Assembly: GCF_024506435.1 (NCBI RefSeq)
Contig: NZ_JANIET010000002.1
Location: 558,001 to 622,000 of the forward strand
Direction: 5' to 3'
Length of the DNA: 64,000 nucleotides
Origin: Pantoea trifolii
GTDB lineage: Bacteria > Pseudomonadota > Gammaproteobacteria > Enterobacterales > Enterobacteriaceae
This document shows positions 55,665 through 63,595 of this stretch, piece after piece; positions within the stretch are counted from its first letter, which is position 1; each line of letters begins with the position of its first letter. Both the position numbers and the translations under genes were made by a program. Under the pieces are notes generated by a model. That model was given only the letters and a program-made list of their open reading frames with translations. It was not told where the DNA came from and made no database searches.

Positions 55665-56037
55665 TTTATAACCCCTGACTGACGGTTTCTCTTAATAATT
55701 TGTTTAATAGCGTCATCAACTTGCTTTGAATTATAGCCACATTCAACCATATTGTTCTTCAGGGCATCAGTATCATGACAGACTGCTCCACATAAATCTA
55801 AAGCATCTTGCTCAACTTGAGCTGCTGTGTTTTTCCCGCCATATGTAGGCCCAGCTCTGTGAACATCTTGGAGTACTTCCACAGCCGTCGCATTTTGATA
55901 CAAATTCTTTGATTCTGCATCAGTCAAAGGACGTCCATTTGGCAAGAGCCCACCGCTTTGCAGGCCATGTTCTGGCATTCAGCGATTTCTTTATCCTTCT
56001 GAGCCTGTTGTTTCTGGCTCAGAGAGCTATTCTCAAC
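55661..56037 (-). pseudogene. Displaced CdiA-CT module with VEN motif, frameshifted
   Basis: Reading starts with VENSSLSQKQQAQKDKEIAEC, a VENN-type pretoxin motif (VENS here), directly after the preceding immunity gene; no start codon. The VENS frame ends at a stop after CKAVGSCQMDVL, while the toxin end continues in another frame (LLPNGRPLTDAESKNLYQNA to SGVIK). A single-base indel near 55935-55960 would join them. The toxin end has Cys pairs (LCGAVCHDT). It is a silent orphan module, broken once by frameshift. Confidence 0.7.
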
Positions 56038-56417
56038 TAAATTGGAGGTAACTCTTTTTTAGCCATTTCAGCCCAAAGTGGGTTTATTTTTCCTAGGTAT
56101 TTTAGCAGTTTGGGGAAAATTATTTTCCTGCAATCTTCATGCTCATCAACTCGATGTAATAATTCATACTCCACGGCCATTTGATGAACTACGGGATAGA
56201 TAATCCAGTAAAACAACTCATCTAAATCCTTGGTAGATTTTCTTGAGAATTCAAAGCCTCTCTCCGAATAAATATATTCATAGCGATCCTCAGATATGTG
56301 AAGGTATGGCTTTCCGTAATCTGAAGGCTTTGTCAGAATAATCAATGAATTATGAGAAGCGTTGACTTTAGAACCTAACCGGAAAACTTCATTCTGGATT
56401 ACTCTTATATCTTCCAT
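56037..56417 (-). CDS. Imm63-like immunity protein
   Basis: 126 residues. YGKPYLHISEDRYEYIYSER, then GFEFSRKSTKDLDELFYWII and LHRVDEHEDCRKIIFPKLLK match the pattern of Imm63-type immunity proteins of polymorphic toxin systems (recognised from memory, not searched). GGAG precedes ATG 56417. The next module's VEN motif begins at its very stop codon, showing how cassettes were stacked. Its own toxin is not in front of it. Confidence 0.65.
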   Translation of the reverse strand: MEDIRVIQNEVFRLGSKVNASHNSLIILTKPSDYGKPYLHISEDRYEYIYSERGFEFSRKSTKDLDELFYWIIYPVVHQMAVEYELLHRVDEHEDCRKIIFPKLLKYLGKINPLWAEMAKKELPPI

Positions 56418-56509
56418 TTACTTAATCTCCTTCAGATCGCCCAAGTATCATATAATGATATTTAACTAATACCTACATCGCCATATCTACCCGCCATCTT
56501 CCGACGAAA

Positions 56510-56713
56510 TTATTCGAACTGATCTAATGTTAGTGCGAGTTGCGCTACTGTTCTTCCTTCGCCCTCGCAAAATTCAACTTCATAAGCCTCGTATGGTTGA
56601 CTATAAGTATCTATTATTGTTCCTTTCATACCATTTTTTAGGTTATTTTCCGGCATGTCAATGATTAGAGTGATAATGTCAAATTTCGCATGTATCAACT
56701 CATTTAATAACAT
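56510..56713 (-). CDS. DUF4926-like small immunity protein
   Basis: 67 residues: FDIITLIIDMPENNLKNGMK, GTIIDTYSQPYEAYEVEFCE and a C-terminal LTLDQFE. This small SH3-like beta fold is DUF4926, frequent in toxin-immunity neighbourhoods and in phage or stress islands. No toxin piece is directly upstream; a 39-codon remnant lies between it and the next module. Function inferred as orphan immunity. Confidence 0.7.
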   Translation of the reverse strand: MLLNELIHAKFDIITLIIDMPENNLKNGMKGTIIDTYSQPYEAYEVEFCEGEGRTVAQLALTLDQFE

Positions 56714-56740
56714 AAATAAAACCCAGCTCTTAGATAATAA

Positions 56741-56860
56741 TCACTTTCCTTTTAAAAACTTATTATCTTCGTACATACGATCAAAATATGAAACGACCAC
56801 TACATTCAGGCCTGAATCTACATCGTCTTGACTAAATAATTCTTTTTTCATCACCGCCAT
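56741..56860 (-). pseudogene. Small remnant ORF, possibly immunity fragment
   Basis: 39 codons, [20 protein letters not shown] then [19 protein letters not shown]. In-frame sequence before the Met is open for seven more codons to a stop, and no ribosome site is seen. It resembles the C-terminal part of a longer cytoplasmic protein. No family recognised. Confidence 0.35.
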
Positions 56861-57039
56861 TCTTGATAATGGAAAATGTATTTATTGCTAATAATATAAT
56901 AAAGAGGTGATTAAGCACCACAATTAATTATCTTCAAGCCCGTAGTTACCAGTCTAGATCATTAATGATGATTGCAACTTTTTACTTTTGGGCCTTTCTT
57001 TAAACACTAAAACTCGGTTAATTTGGCCTGCACCTCATG

Positions 57040-57324
57040 TCAGGCAGGGTATTTCTCTGACAGATACCTTAATAATACGGCTACATTTTTCAAATTATGA
57101 CCAATCAGAAGATCTTTATTGCTCATCTGAACAAGAATATCGTAATCTTCCTCTAACTGACCAATATCAAGTTCTGTTGGTAAGGTATAAGGGTCATAGA
57201 TTTTCTCACTAGGAATACTCCAGTAAAAATCAGCATCTACTTTAAAACTATCAACACCTCGACTCCTCAAGTCTGAGAAAATTCTAGTTATTGCTTTTTC
57301 AATTACATCCAAATTAACTTCCAT
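57040..57324 (-). CDS. CDI immunity protein of the cdiA fragment
   Basis: 94 residues. IEKAITRIFSDLRSRGVDSF then DADFYWSIPSEKIYDPYTLP and ELDIGQLEEDYDIL form a pattern I associate with immunity proteins that follow toxins ending in an SLEEQI...EHEDKL-type helical tail. It starts 3 nt after the toxin's original stop (57328-57330). Ribosome site AAGGAG lies inside the toxin's last codons. It is probably still expressed even if the toxin is truncated. Confidence 0.75.
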   Translation of the reverse strand: MEVNLDVIEKAITRIFSDLRSRGVDSFKVDADFYWSIPSEKIYDPYTLPTELDIGQLEEDYDILVQMSNKDLLIGHNLKNVAVLLRYLSEKYPA

Positions 57325-57417
57325 AATTTACTCCTTACCATTTTTAATTTCACTTATGTTCTTATGGAACGTTTTTATCTCCTGCTCAAGATGACGAATA
57401 CGACCATCAATAATACT

Positions 57418-60400
57418 TTACCTCACTTGTTCATTTGGTGCGTTCTTAAGGTAACCTTTGTTATCGAAAGAGTCTGGGTTATTTTTGTATGCTTCAAGCT
57501 TATCTTCATGAATACGAATTTGTTCTTCAAGTGATTTAATCGATCTCTGATCTGAAGCATTTAGATTTTTATCGCGGCCCTGTTGTTCATCCTCTGGTTC
57601 CCATCCACCAGGAGTTCCAGATCCCACGCCGCCATATTCATTCTTCTCAGCATCTGTCAGATTAGCGCCAGCTCTCGGGCCATCAGCCTCTTCTGAATCA
57701 TCTGTCGAGCAGGCTCGGCCAAATGAGCACGCTGTTGTCTTATCCAGCAAGTCAGTCACATTATTAAGCCCTTCCTTGAGCCCTGAAGCAATATTCTTAT
57801 CCGCAATCTGTTTCACTTTGTCACCAGGCCCTACGGGTGCCCCAGGGACGGGGACTGGGACTGGAGCAGGAATAGGCCCAAACATATTGTTCTCCACCGC
57901 ATTCTTCCCGGCACCCGCTCCAGCTCCAATCCCCATGGACGAATCCGCCGCAATACCGCCCGCAAGGCCTGCAGCAAGCTGGCTCAGGCTACTGACAATT
58001 TGCTTCTGATTTTCTGTCAGGCTGCTGATGTCGGTGTCCGGATACATTACTTTCACAATCGCGCGCGCTGTCAGCTCACCACCTGCTGCACCTGCCGCAC
58101 CCGCTGCTGCACTGCTGCCGGACATCTGAGCCAGCACGGCACCCGCTACGGCGTGCGCCATGGTGTTTGCTACCAGATTAGTCTTTTCTGTGCCGTCAGC
58201 GTTGTATGATGTGGTGGCTTTCTTTATAGCATTAGCAATATATGGTGCCATCGCGCCGCTGGCTGCCGCGCCCATGTTGTTGGCACTTAAGCCGCCAAGC
58301 GCACCCGCGACTGCACTGGCCACCATCGAATAAGTTCCACCAGTACCCCACTTATCCGCCACGTCCTTATATCCAGAATCGTTTCGAACCAATGTGTTGA
58401 AATCTTCATTAGATAAGCTGGCGTATTCAGGATGTTCCTTCAGGAGGCGGTCTGAGGTCTCTTTTGCAGCTTCATCCAGCTTGTAGGCTTTGACATCACT
58501 GACAACCTTGCCCGCCAGTTCCTGTACGCCTTGTGCAAAAGCCATCTGGTTTTCGACTTTTTCCTTATCGAAAATCTTACCAATACTGCCGTTCGCGTTA
58601 TCGGTATCGCGGCTCAGATCCGCTACATCCTGCTTCTGGTTCCGTTCATCTCGAACCGTAATGGTGCCAGCTGAGATCGCAGATTGTGTTGTGCCGGATG
58701 CACTTCCATTCAAATTCACTACTGCTGGCAGCGCGGAGCCTGCAAATTGCTCTCCCGGTTTATTGTTGCTGTTATATCCTCCACTGATACCCATTGCCGC
58801 ACTGCTGGCGCTGTAAGAAGCATGATTATCTATGCTTCCCCAGCCCAGTGTGCCGGTAGACAGGTGATTGTCTGCCGCTTGGGCGGTTGAGGCGATTACA
58901 GCACCATTTAGCTGTGTATGATTGCCAACGTAAATGTCATAGCCACCGTCACCCGCAAACAAACCGCTCTGATCCCCGACGCTTGCGTATTCACTCTTAA
59001 CTTTGCTCTTGCTAATACTCAGCCCAGCCGAGCCAGTCATACTGCCAAAGGTGAAACTGAAACCACCGCTGGCGCTCTGCTGCTTACTTTGGTAGTTGTC
59101 GATATCCTGCAGGCTGGTCAGTGTGAGGTTGTTACCTGCATCAACGGTGATACGGTTACCCAGCGCCTGGGCTCCGGAGAGTAGCGTATTGTTCCCACTG
59201 CTCAACGTCAGATTATCTTTCGCGTTGACGCGGCTATTAACGTAAGACGTTGTGTTGCCATTCTCCGAGCCGCTGGCCATGAACCCGCTGGCCTGCACTC
59301 CAATACCGGTTTCCTGACCAATAGCAATATGTACGCCCGCACTCCAGCCAGATGACTTATTGCTACTCTTCTGATCGCTATTGTTGCTGGCGGCGATCAG
59401 GTTGAGGTCATGCGCTGCGGCAAGAGTGACGTTACCTCCAGTGATACCGCTGCCGGTCAAATTCAGGTCACCACTGGCACCGTTTGCACCCGTGGCAACC
59501 ACAGTGACATTACCACCGCCGTTAAGCGAACTGCCGCTAATCGTATTGGCGTTGTATTCTGAAGAAGACTTGCTTTTGCTGGCACCGACGCTCAGCTCAA
59601 TCTTAATGCCGGCATTATTTAAATCACCCTTAGCTAGGGCTGCCGCAGACTGTCCTGCCGCTCCTGACATTGCCCAGCCACTCTCCAGCATTTTTACCGC
59701 GTTAAGCGCTTTAAGACGTTCGTCTCCTGCCTGTCCGGCCTCTTTAGCCTGTGACCCCAAACTCAGTAACGCGTCAGTAATCGGGCTGGTTAGCCTTAAG
59801 GTCAGACCACTTTGTTTCTGCTCAAAGCTCTGACGGCGCGTTAACGTGTCGTTGCCCGGATCGATAGTGACCGAGCCGCCGACCAGGCTTATGTCCTGCT
59901 TAGCAATCACATCCGATCCCGCTACGTGCGCGTCCTGACCCGCAACCAGCGTAACGTTGCCACCCGTGCTGCCAACGGTACTGGCGCTCTGACTTTCTGT
60001 CGTACCGTCCTGCTTAAGCTGCTGTTTCGAGGATGCGCTGCCAAAAGTGACCCCAATTCCGCCACCGCTGAACATGCCGCTCTTCTTGGTTTCACTCAGC
60101 CGATAGCTGCTTTGTGTATCGGTTGCCGCTGCAATAGTGAGATCGTTGCCAGCTTTAAGACCAACATTGTTTTCACCGACAACGGTGGAGCCTTTTAGGG
60201 TCAGATCATTACCTGCGACGATTGAAATCTGGTCGCCATTTATCTGAGAAGCTTTTCCAGTGGTTGAGCTGTCTTCGCTGATGGTGTGAGTCGTTTTCTT
60301 GCTGAACAGGCCTTTTTTTGTTTTAGTTTCTTCCTTGTAGGCATAATCACTTTCCGTCGCCGTGGTGATATTTACGTCGTGGCCGGCCTGTAATCCAATA

Positions 60401-61761
60401 TCTTTGTTTGCGGTGATGCTTGCGGCCTGAGTGGTGATGTCATTTCCGGCAAGCATCGTCGTGCTGCCGCCACTGACAATTTCAGTGCCCTGCTGGCGCA
60501 CGGTTTCGTTGATAACCGTTTTTTTACTGCCTCGTTCACTGTCTCCGGAGCGGCTCTCAACTGCATTCAGATTGATATCACGCCCCGCCTGCAGACCAAT
60601 ATCGCCTTCGGCTGCCAGCGCTGCCGCCTGGCTGGTGATATCCTGCCCGGCTTTTAACGTCAGGTTGCCGCCGCTGGAAACGGTCGTGCGCTCGGCACCG
60701 GAGCTATGCGTTTCCTTGTTACCTGTTTTACGGCTTTCGCTGGTTTCGATGCTGTTGAGACTGAGGTCGTGCCAGGCATTGAGCAGCAAATCGCCACCTG
60801 AGTTCAGTGAGGCACCGGTGATGTTGATATCGTTGCCGGACTTCAGGCTGAGCGCATCCAGCGACGTAATCGCCGCCGTCTGGCCAAGCAGTGTTTTGCT
60901 TGCCTGCACTGGCCCGTTGCCGCCGATCGTCCACTGTGAACTTGCGGTGGTGTTGTTGATGTCACCGTTGACGCTTTCCAGTGCCACCTTTTTACCGCTG
61001 ATTGTCGAGCTGACGTTGTTAATGCTATTCAGCGCAGTGAGATTCAGCTCGCCTCCGGCTTTAATCAGACCGGCTTTAAGGTTGTCGATATTGTTCTGGC
61101 TGTCGGCGTTGACAGCGTTCTGCGCCACAATGCTGCTGGCGCTGTTGGTGATGTTACCGCCAGAAAGCGTCACGTTGTTCCCGGCAATCACGCTGCCGTT
61201 GTTCATCGCCGCATCTTTTTCGGACAGGTACACTTTCGGCACCATCACCGTCTGACCATTCACCGAGGTGGCTTCCCACCAGATGATGCTCTTATCCAGC
61301 GAAGCAACCTGATCCGCAGTAAGCGATACGCCAAACTGCAGGCCTAAAGCCTGCTGTGACGCGGCGGCGTTATCCATCAGATAACGCATCTGGTCCAGAT
61401 CGGAGCCCACGCCGTTCAGATAGCGGCTGCCGGTCTGGTTAAGAACGGTGTTGCTGACGTAACGCGTATCAAATGCCGCATCGCCTAGGAAGCGGTAATC
61501 GTTGTCAGGCTTGAGGTTCAGCCTGTCCAGCAGATAGGACGAGCCGAGGAAAGTGTTCACGTCGGTATACTGCTGACGGCTTTCCTGTGGTGCGCTGCCA
61601 GGCTGTTTACCCAGCAACTGATTGAGATCGCCAAACAGGCTGGCGTCCAGCTGCCCCAGACCGTTTAATTTCGGGTTAACGGTGATGAGATAGGGACTGC
61701 TGCTGGTCAGGCTACAACAAGATGCAGCAGCGCCGCGATTTGGCATTTCTGCATATGGCAT
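57418..61761 (-). CDS. cdiA: CdiA/filamentous hemagglutinin, C-terminal half, 5'-truncated
   Basis: 1447 codons, of which the first 15 or so are antisense to the recombinase gene; true CdiA homology starts near 61710 (SSSPYLITVNPKLNGLGQLD). Lost are the signal peptide, the TPS secretion domain and the FHA-1 repeats; a cdiB is not present. Kept are hemagglutinin repeats (GNDITTQAASITA, AGNDLTLKGSTV), the pretoxin region with VENN at about residue 1289, and a linker GSGTPGGWEPEDE followed by a helical tail. A TAA at 57418-57420 stops it early: the same frame continues for 29 codons (IDGRIRHLEQEIKTF) to TAA 57328. Unlikely to be secreted as it stands. Confidence 0.85.
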   Translation of the reverse strand: MPYAEMPNRGAAASCCSLTSSSPYLITVNPKLNGLGQLDASLFGDLNQLLGKQPGSAPQESRQQYTDVNTFLGSSYLLDRLNLKPDNDYRFLGDAAFDTRYVSNTVLNQTGSRYLNGVGSDLDQMRYLMDNAAASQQALGLQFGVSLTADQVASLDKSIIWWEATSVNGQTVMVPKVYLSEKDAAMNNGSVIAGNNVTLSGGNITNSASSIVAQNAVNADSQNNIDNLKAGLIKAGGELNLTALNSINNVSSTISGKKVALESVNGDINNTTASSQWTIGGNGPVQASKTLLGQTAAITSLDALSLKSGNDINITGASLNSGGDLLLNAWHDLSLNSIETSESRKTGNKETHSSGAERTTVSSGGNLTLKAGQDITSQAAALAAEGDIGLQAGRDINLNAVESRSGDSERGSKKTVINETVRQQGTEIVSGGSTTMLAGNDITTQAASITANKDIGLQAGHDVNITTATESDYAYKEETKTKKGLFSKKTTHTISEDSSTTGKASQINGDQISIVAGNDLTLKGSTVVGENNVGLKAGNDLTIAAATDTQSSYRLSETKKSGMFSGGGIGVTFGSASSKQQLKQDGTTESQSASTVGSTGGNVTLVAGQDAHVAGSDVIAKQDISLVGGSVTIDPGNDTLTRRQSFEQKQSGLTLRLTSPITDALLSLGSQAKEAGQAGDERLKALNAVKMLESGWAMSGAAGQSAAALAKGDLNNAGIKIELSVGASKSKSSSEYNANTISGSSLNGGGNVTVVATGANGASGDLNLTGSGITGGNVTLAAAHDLNLIAASNNSDQKSSNKSSGWSAGVHIAIGQETGIGVQASGFMASGSENGNTTSYVNSRVNAKDNLTLSSGNNTLLSGAQALGNRITVDAGNNLTLTSLQDIDNYQSKQQSASGGFSFTFGSMTGSAGLSISKSKVKSEYASVGDQSGLFAGDGGYDIYVGNHTQLNGAVIASTAQAADNHLSTGTLGWGSIDNHASYSASSAAMGISGGYNSNNKPGEQFAGSALPAVVNLNGSASGTTQSAISAGTITVRDERNQKQDVADLSRDTDNANGSIGKIFDKEKVENQMAFAQGVQELAGKVVSDVKAYKLDEAAKETSDRLLKEHPEYASLSNEDFNTLVRNDSGYKDVADKWGTGGTYSMVASAVAGALGGLSANNMGAAASGAMAPYIANAIKKATTSYNADGTEKTNLVANTMAHAVAGAVLAQMSGSSAAAGAAGAAGGELTARAIVKVMYPDTDISSLTENQKQIVSSLSQLAAGLAGGIAADSSMGIGAGAGAGKNAVENNMFGPIPAPVPVPVPGAPVGPGDKVKQIADKNIASGLKEGLNNVTDLLDKTTACSFGRACSTDDSEEADGPRAGANLTDAEKNEYGGVGSGTPGGWEPEDEQQGRDKNLNASDQRSIKSLEEQIRIHEDKLEAYKNNPDSFDNKGYLKNAPNEQVR

Positions 61762-62303
61762 ATGCCACGTTGCTGCGTGTCAGCGAACTTGGACGTCTGC
61801 GCGTGCGGGATCTCTCTCGCGCACAAGATGGCCGAATCATTCTTGATGTGGCCTGGACCAAAACGATTGTGATGACCGGTGGCCTGATAAAAGCGCTGGG
61901 CGATCTGTCTTCGCAAAGACTTACGGAGTGGCTAAATAAATCAGGGCTGATTCACAAACCGGATGCATTTATCTTCGGTCCTGTTCACCGTACTAATTGC
62001 GCGACAGCCGTATCGCTAAAGCCTTTGTCTACCCGCGCGCTGGAGGACATTTTTGCCCGAGCATGGCGTGAAGCGGGCCCCGGTCATGACGCGCTGCCGA
62101 ATAAAAATCGCTATCGTGGATGGTCGGGGCACAGCACTCGCGTGGGAGCAGCTATCGATATGGCCTCGAAAAAATACAGCACTGCGCAGATTATGCAGGA
62201 GGGTACATGGAAGAAGCCAGAGACGGTAATGCGATATATCAGACATGTTGATGCTCATTCCGGCGCCATGGTCGACTTCATGGATAATTACGCTCAAAGT
62301 TAA
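61708..62303 (+). pseudogene. Tyrosine recombinase/integrase, N-terminally truncated (right copy)
   Basis: About 195 codons from MQQRRDLAFLHMAYATLLRV onwards. SELGRLRVRDL carries the box I Arg region, WSGHSTRVGAA the His-x-x-Arg, GTWKKPETVMRYIRH the box II His/Trp region and the catalytic Tyr. The catalytic domain is nearly complete, but the N-terminal core-binding domain is replaced at about 61708 by cdiA sequence on the opposite strand. It could be a remnant of the element that brought in or reshuffled the modules. Confidence 0.75.
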
Positions 62304-62430
62304 AAGCTTTAGTGCTGAATTCTTTTAGCACTACACGTCTTAACCGCGAAGCGCGTAGTCATCCTGCCTTATATGATGATGTCCACTCCTTGAGATCCAT
62401 ATCAATCTATGGAGGAGTTTATATCACTAA

Positions 62431-62805
62431 TTACTGGCCAAAATTTTTCCATGCTAATGCATGTTTCTTCGACTCGACCTGAAGGTAATACTCAATCTCT
62501 TTCCAAACAGATTCATTTGCATCAGACGCTGTGACTAATGCCTCAACAAGTCCCGTAGCAACTGCTATTGCTAGCTCCTCATTATCAGAAGTCATACCCA
62601 ATTCAATGTGCTGGAAAAGAGATAGTTTCTCATTTTCATTAAAAAAACTTAAATGTTTAACAATTGATTTACCAACTAATGAAAACAACAAGATCGGAGC
62701 TGGTGCGTCTGGCATCCAATACTCAAGGCATTTCTTGACGTCATTCTTTAAAAACTCATTTCTATCGATCACAAAACTTATGAACTCATCAGTTTTCTTT
62801 TTCAT
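62431..62805 (-). CDS. DUF7674-like putative immunity protein (right copy)
   Basis: 124 residues, identical in sequence to the product of 53778-54152, including LFSLVGKSIVKHLSFFNENE and the C-terminal HALAWKNFGQ. Such perfect protein identity, while the flanking recombinase has diverged by a few percent, suggests recent duplication or gene conversion across this part. The role as immunity is inferred only from location. Confidence 0.65.
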   Translation of the reverse strand: MKKKTDEFISFVIDRNEFLKNDVKKCLEYWMPDAPAPILLFSLVGKSIVKHLSFFNENEKLSLFQHIELGMTSDNEELAIAVATGLVEALVTASDANESVWKEIEYYLQVESKKHALAWKNFGQ

Positions 62806-62924
62806 GGTCAACAGTCTTCAAAAAGATGAATCCTTGATGAATTTCGAGAATTTCATTTTTAGTTGTTTATCTGCAATTTTTAATTTTAAATCCTTTATTT
62901 TCAATTTCTTACTGGTTATCCAGT

Positions 62925-63329
62925 TTAAAGGTCTTCAGTCATTGCTTTATAACTTGGATCCACGATTGATATTACTTCTACTATCTCTGTGCTTGTAACA
63001 ATAAGATAGTGGTTTAGCTTCTCATCATTATGAATTTCGAAGCTTTGTTCGTTAAACCAACGTAGATAACCAGAGTCATTCAAGGTGTATATTCCTAAAG
63101 TTAATTTACCACACAAATCATTTTGTAACTTAAGTAAATCCCCTTCATCTGTCAATCGGAAGGAATAGATCCAATCAAATGATATTTTTACATCATCTGT
63201 TCCTCCGTCTTCGCTTGGTGAAAGTTGTATCTCCAAGATTCCTCCGGAATATCCTATAGACACAAGGAACCTATTCTTAAGATCTATGCCTTCCAACGTG
63301 ACTTGATTCAAATTTTCATTCATTTTCAT
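62925..63329 (-). CDS. Putative CDI immunity protein (right copy)
   Basis: 134 residues, one clear difference from the left copy (Asn for Ser near residue 4). GILEIQLSPSEDGGTDDVKI and SFDWIYSFRLTDEGDLLKLQ suggest a beta-rich fold. It lies 26 bp after the 78-residue immunity gene, so it is the second immunity gene behind the right-edge CdiA, a typical place for acquired orphan immunity genes. Confidence 0.6.
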   Translation of the reverse strand: MKMNENLNQVTLEGIDLKNRFLVSIGYSGGILEIQLSPSEDGGTDDVKISFDWIYSFRLTDEGDLLKLQNDLCGKLTLGIYTLNDSGYLRWFNEQSFEIHNDEKLNHYLIVTSTEIVEVISIVDPSYKAMTEDL

Positions 63330-63355
63330 ATCATTATGTCATTTTTTATAACATG

Positions 63356-63592
63356 TTAAGTTATCAGGTCATCTTTAGTTTTAATCATCAGAGCTACAAA
63401 CTCGTCTAAAGGGAATTTGACTGGTTCTTCCTCATGTATGATTCTACTATCATGAAAAAATTCAACTTCAAGATTTTTTGGTCCTTTATCTTGATTAATT
63501 TGACAAAGAATTTGTCCTGCATACGAAATTTCTGCAGTGAGTTTCTCGTATTTAGAATCACTAAAAAAAACAACTTCAAAATAATTATTCAT
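63356..63592 (-). CDS. Immunity protein of the right-edge CdiA toxin
   Basis: 78 residues: MNNYFEVVFFSDSKYEKLTA, then EISYAGQILCQINQDKGPKN and LEVEFFHDSRIIHEEEPVKF. This small beta-rich pattern recurs after CdiA and other polymorphic toxins. It begins 3 nt after the toxin stop at 63596, so it is the cognate immunity protein of that toxin (inferred from position). Confidence 0.72.
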   Translation of the reverse strand: MNNYFEVVFFSDSKYEKLTAEISYAGQILCQINQDKGPKNLEVEFFHDSRIIHEEEPVKFPLDEFVALMIKTKDDLIT

Positions 63593-63595
63593 TTT

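Larger units (their letters stand above)
61940..63329. repeat. 1.39-kb direct repeat, right copy
   Basis: Same orientation and content as 53289-54676: recombinase 3' end, DUF7674-like gene, 134-residue immunity-like gene. The copies are 8.65 kb apart start to start, with the cdiA fragment and several modules between them. Confidence 0.9.

Noticed and set aside
61717..61761. The first 15 codons of the cdiA open frame (MPYAEMPNRGAAASC)
   Set aside because: They are the complement of the recombinase coding sequence. True CdiA similarity begins after the junction, so they are not a native CdiA N terminus.
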